This document shows, in pieces, positions 5,682 to 7,855 of a stretch of 7,855 bases of DNA; position 1 is the first letter of the stretch; every line of letters starts with the position of its first letter. This DNA comes from Clostridiales bacterium (GTDB lineage: Bacteria > Bacillota > Clostridia > Oscillospirales > CAG-382), in assembly GCA_003343885.1 (NCBI GenBank), contig QAKH01000081.1:1-7855 (forward strand), given 5' to 3'. The position numbers and the translations under genes are program-made. The notes beneath the pieces were generated by a model that was not told the origin of the DNA, searched no databases, and was given only the letters and a program-made list of their open reading frames with translations.

Positions 5682-5749
5682 GCGTGAAGATTTTAAGGGA
5701 ATCTTGTATTAAAATATATGTTGCATAAACTTTGGGAGGAAATATTAAA

Positions 5750-6865
5750 ATGGCAAGTGTAAGCTTAAAACACATCTTCAAGAGATATCCGGGCGGCGTT
5801 ACTGCTGTAAGCGATTTCTGCCTTGAAATTAAAGATAAGGAATTTATCATTTTGGTCGGTCCTTCCGGATGCGGTAAGTCAACTACTCTTCGTATGATTG
5901 CCGGTCTTGAAGAAATTACCGAAGGTGAGCTTTACATAGGTGACAGAATAGTCAACGACGTAGCTCCTAAGGACAGGGACATTGCGATGGTGTTCCAGAA
6001 CTACGCTCTTTATCCGCACATGACGGTTTTTGAAAACATGGCTTTCGGTCTTAAGCTCAGAAAAACACCGAAAGACGAAATTAAGAGACGTGTTGAAGAA
6101 GCAGGAAGAATTCTTGATATTTCTCATTTGCTTGACAGACGTCCGAAGGCTCTTTCCGGTGGTCAGAGACAGCGTGTTGCTTTAGGTAGAGCTATTGTTC
6201 GTGAGCCTAAGGTATTCCTTCTTGACGAGCCGTTGTCAAACCTTGACGCTAAGCTTCGTGCTGCCATGAGAACCGAGCTTACCAAGCTTCATAAGCGTCT
6301 CGGAACAACATTTATATACGTTACTCACGACCAAGTCGAGGCTATGACTATGGCTTCACGTATAGTTGTTATGAAAGACGGATTTATCCAGCAGGTTGAT
6401 ACACCTCAAAATCTTTACGATTTGCCGTGTAATATTTTCGTTGCCGGATTTATCGGAACGCCTCAAATGAACTTCATCAACTCCACCCTGTCCAAAGAAG
6501 GAAACGACATGTATGTTTCTTTTGCCGGATGCAAATTCAAGCTTCCTACTGAGAAGGCTGAAAATCCTGCTCTTGCTGAATATGTTGGCAAGGAAGTTAT
6601 CATGGGTATCAGACCTGAGGCAATTCATGATGAGCCTATGTATCTGTCAACTCTTACAGATTGGACAGCTGATGCTATGGTTGACGTTACCGAGCTTATG
6701 GGTGCTGAAATTTATCTGTACCTCTCTATGGATGAGGATACAAACCTTATTGCACGTGTTTCTTCCCGCTCAAAAGCAAAGAGCGGTGACACAGTTAAGG
6801 TTGCTTTCGACATCACTCATGCTCACTTCTTCGACAAAGAAACCGAAAAGTGCATTTCTCACTAA
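5750..6865 (+). CDS. ugpC: Carbohydrate ABC transporter ATP-binding protein, UgpC/MsmX/MalK type
   Basis: ATPase subunit of a CUT1-type sugar importer, acting as a homodimer under the membrane permeases; MsmX-type members can serve several sugar transporters. The 371-residue length is typical. Motifs in order: Walker A GPSGCGKST (37-45), Q-loop VFQNYALYPHM (81-91), ABC signature LSGGQ (135-139), Walker B VFLLDEP (155-161) with catalytic Glu160, D-loop SNLDAK (163-168) and switch His193. The C-terminal regulatory TOBE region, with GIRPEAI at 286-292, spans about 235-371. The open frame extends to a TTG at 5732, but that would run through the ribosome binding site GGGAGGA (5734-5740); the ATG at 5750 is 9 nt beyond it. 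No permease or binding-protein gene is adjacent here. Family is certain; choice between ugpC and msmX as a name is by convention. Confidence 0.93.
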   Translation: MASVSLKHIFKRYPGGVTAVSDFCLEIKDKEFIILVGPSGCGKSTTLRMIAGLEEITEGELYIGDRIVNDVAPKDRDIAMVFQNYALYPHMTVFENMAFGLKLRKTPKDEIKRRVEEAGRILDISHLLDRRPKALSGGQRQRVALGRAIVREPKVFLLDEPLSNLDAKLRAAMRTELTKLHKRLGTTFIYVTHDQVEAMTMASRIVVMKDGFIQQVDTPQNLYDLPCNIFVAGFIGTPQMNFINSTLSKEGNDMYVSFAGCKFKLPTEKAENPALAEYVGKEVIMGIRPEAIHDEPMYLSTLTDWTADAMVDVTELMGAEIYLYLSMDEDTNLIARVSSRSKAKSGDTVKVAFDITHAHFFDKETEKCISH

Positions 6866-6894
6866 TCTCGTAGATTAAATAAAGCATGTTAAAA

Positions 6895-6913
6895 GGGGCT
6901 GTTTAAAAAGCCC
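6895..6913. repeat. Putative terminal inverted repeat of the IS, with internal hairpin
   Basis: The sequence GGGGCTGTTTAAAAAGCCC reads inward from the proposed IS boundary and contains the inverted arms GGGCT (6896-6900) and AGCCC (6909-6913). It is not followed by a T run on the plus strand, which argues against a plain terminator. The matching terminal repeat would have to be found beyond the right edge. Confidence 0.5.
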
Positions 6914-6923
6914 GTAAAAAACG

Positions 6924-6952
6924 AAAAGGATCTCAAAACGAGGTCCTTTTTT
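6924..6952. terminator. Bidirectional intrinsic terminator inside the IS end
   Basis: AAAAGGATCTC (6924-6934) and GAGGTCCTTTT (6940-6950) form an 11-bp stem with one G-T pair and an AAAAC loop. It is followed by TT on the plus strand, so six T in a row run from 6947 to 6952. On the minus strand the stem is followed by TTTTcgTTTTTT-like sequence. It can end the transposase transcript and also stop reading from the ABC ATPase gene. Confidence 0.88.
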
Positions 6953-7039
6953 GTAATGTTGTGAAAAAACATTGAATTTTGGGTATAAAAACTAAACTCA
7001 TATTAAAATGAGCAAATTTTGAAATATTTTCATTAAAAG

Positions 7040-7855
7040 TTATGCAGCTAACAACCGTTTTTGCTTTTTTAAATGGAATTTGTAAAGGTTAAAACCAATA
7101 CAAATTGCCGTAAATTCAAAAATTACGGACTTTAAGCCCCTTCTTCGTATTCTCTTGTACTGTCTGTCCCACTTGATTATTCCATAAGTGCCTTCCGCTT
7201 GTATACACCGATTTGCTCTTAGCAACAAACCATGAGTGGAAGATAAATTGTCAAGAACTTCTTTGTGAATGGAAGTCAGTTCTTCATTCATCCTGATAGT
7301 TCTGTTGCTGTTTCCTTTTTTACACTTGTCGGCATAAGGACAATCATTGCAATCCTCGCATTGATAAAATTCCTCTGTTCTGCCGTATTTGTTGCCTTTT
7401 ACGGCTCTGTCATACAAATACTCAAACTTTCTTCCGTTAGGACAAATCAGATTACCATCTGCATCTCTTTGAAAATTAACGGCTCTGAACGGATCTTCTC
7501 TGTATTTCTTGTCCGTTGTTTCTTTTTTGAACATAGTAAACTTCATATATTTTTCCATACCATGCTGTTCACAATACAGATAATTGTTGTAACTTCCGTA
7601 ACCTGCATCAGCTACCGGATAACAAGGATAAAAGCCGTAAGTACAGTTGAATTTTTCCATCAGAGGTACAAAGCATTCCATATCCGAGGCATATTGCTTA
7701 ATATCCATTACTGCTATGTACTCATCGCATATTCCAAGCTGAACATTGTATGCAGGCAGTAATTGGTCGTTTCCCATGTAATCTCTTTTGATTCTCATGA
7801 ACGTAGCATCATTGTCAGTCTTTGAATAGCTGTTTCTCTCATCACCGCATATTCT
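7040..7855 (-). CDS. IS1182-family transposase, C-terminal part (5' end outside window)
   Basis: DDE-type transposase of the IS1182 family. The frame is open to the window edge: upstream of the ATG at 7798 it continues in frame for 19 codons reading ERNSYSKTDNDATFMR, a hallmark of the family, so that ATG is internal. Of the visible 271 residues, YNVQ (36-39), ADAGYGSYNNY (82-92, with the second catalytic Asp at 83), a Cys-rich segment C-x2-C-x2-C (166-172) plus Cys178, and QAEGTYGIIKWDRQYKRIRRRG (219-240, with the catalytic Glu at 221) are in the right order. The C-terminus is Lys/Leu-rich and intact, ending in a TAA. No frameshift is seen, so this part could be functional; the N-terminal DNA-binding domain and first Asp cannot be judged. 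Confidence 0.93.
   Translation of the reverse strand, partial: RICGDERNSYSKTDNDATFMRIKRDYMGNDQLLPAYNVQLGICDEYIAVMDIKQYASDMECFVPLMEKFNCTYGFYPCYPVADAGYGSYNNYLYCEQHGMEKYMKFTMFKKETTDKKYREDPFRAVNFQRDADGNLICPNGRKFEYLYDRAVKGNKYGRTEEFYQCEDCNDCPYADKCKKGNSNRTIRMNEELTSIHKEVLDNLSSTHGLLLRANRCIQAEGTYGIIKWDRQYKRIRRRGLKSVIFEFTAICIGFNLYKFHLKKQKRLLAA

Larger units (their letters stand above)
6895..7855 (-). mobile_element. IS1182-family insertion sequence, 3' end portion (continues past window)
   Basis: The transposase on the minus strand, its terminator and a GGGGCTGTTT terminus together mark an IS1182-type element whose transposase-distal end I place at about 6895. From general knowledge, elements of this family often begin with GGGGCTGT-like inverted repeats; here that sequence faces inward 29 bp after the ABC ATPase stop codon. 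The other end and any target duplication lie outside the window, so the exact boundary is an inference. Confidence 0.7.

Noticed and set aside
7265..7762. 165-codon plus-strand frame opposite the transposase
   Set aside because: Antisense shadow of the IS1182 transposase; no ribosome binding site and no family resemblance.
7040..7798. Transposase starting at the ATG at 7798 as a complete 252-residue protein
   Set aside because: The same frame continues upstream to the window edge with conserved IS1182 sequence (YSKTDNDATF), so the gene is longer and cut by the window.

Overview
The window looks like chromosomal DNA of a low-to-moderate GC Firmicute, most likely a gut-type Clostridia (Oscillospirales/Lachnospirales-like). 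This rests on an S-box (SAM-I) riboswitch in front of metK, strong AGGAGG-type ribosome binding sites, sigma-A-like promoters, AT-rich intergenic DNA and a Clostridia-style IS1182 transposase. I infer the taxon only from these traits; no species can be named.

Layout. Bases 1-255 hold no gene, only short degenerate direct repeats. Bases 256-1216 carry the ribosomal protein operon rplM-rpsI (L13, S9) on the minus strand, with an extended -10 promoter and an intrinsic terminator. Bases 1217-1640 are AT-rich spacer with a good plus-strand promoter whose -10 lies inside a perfect palindrome. This leads into a PAT-type GNAT acetyltransferase (1641-2243) with a degenerate acetyl-CoA loop. Bases 2294-2479 hold a consensus promoter, a SAM-I riboswitch and its terminator, followed by metK (2559-3746), a DUF4380/galactose-mutarotase-like protein (3805-4722) and a second GNAT (4766-5296). 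With short gaps and no convincing terminator between them, these three may form one SAM-regulated transcript. Bases 5297-5749 are AT-rich spacer with a probable extended -10 promoter for a UgpC/MsmX-type sugar-ABC ATPase (5750-6865). About 30 bp past its stop begins the end of an IS1182-family element, whose transposase runs off the right edge on the minus strand.

How the genes fit together. rplM-rpsI and metK are housekeeping genes (ribosome assembly; S-adenosylmethionine synthesis under SAM feedback). The ATPase is of the kind that energises several carbohydrate importers; no permease or binding protein is next to it here. The mutarotase-like protein and the two GNATs have unknown substrates. 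I found no CRISPR array, phage module, defence system or clearly new multi-gene system. The best leads are the palindromic operator-like promoter before the first GNAT, the degenerate GNAT itself, the possible extension of SAM control to two non-methionine genes, and the IS end that supplies the first terminator after the ATPase gene.
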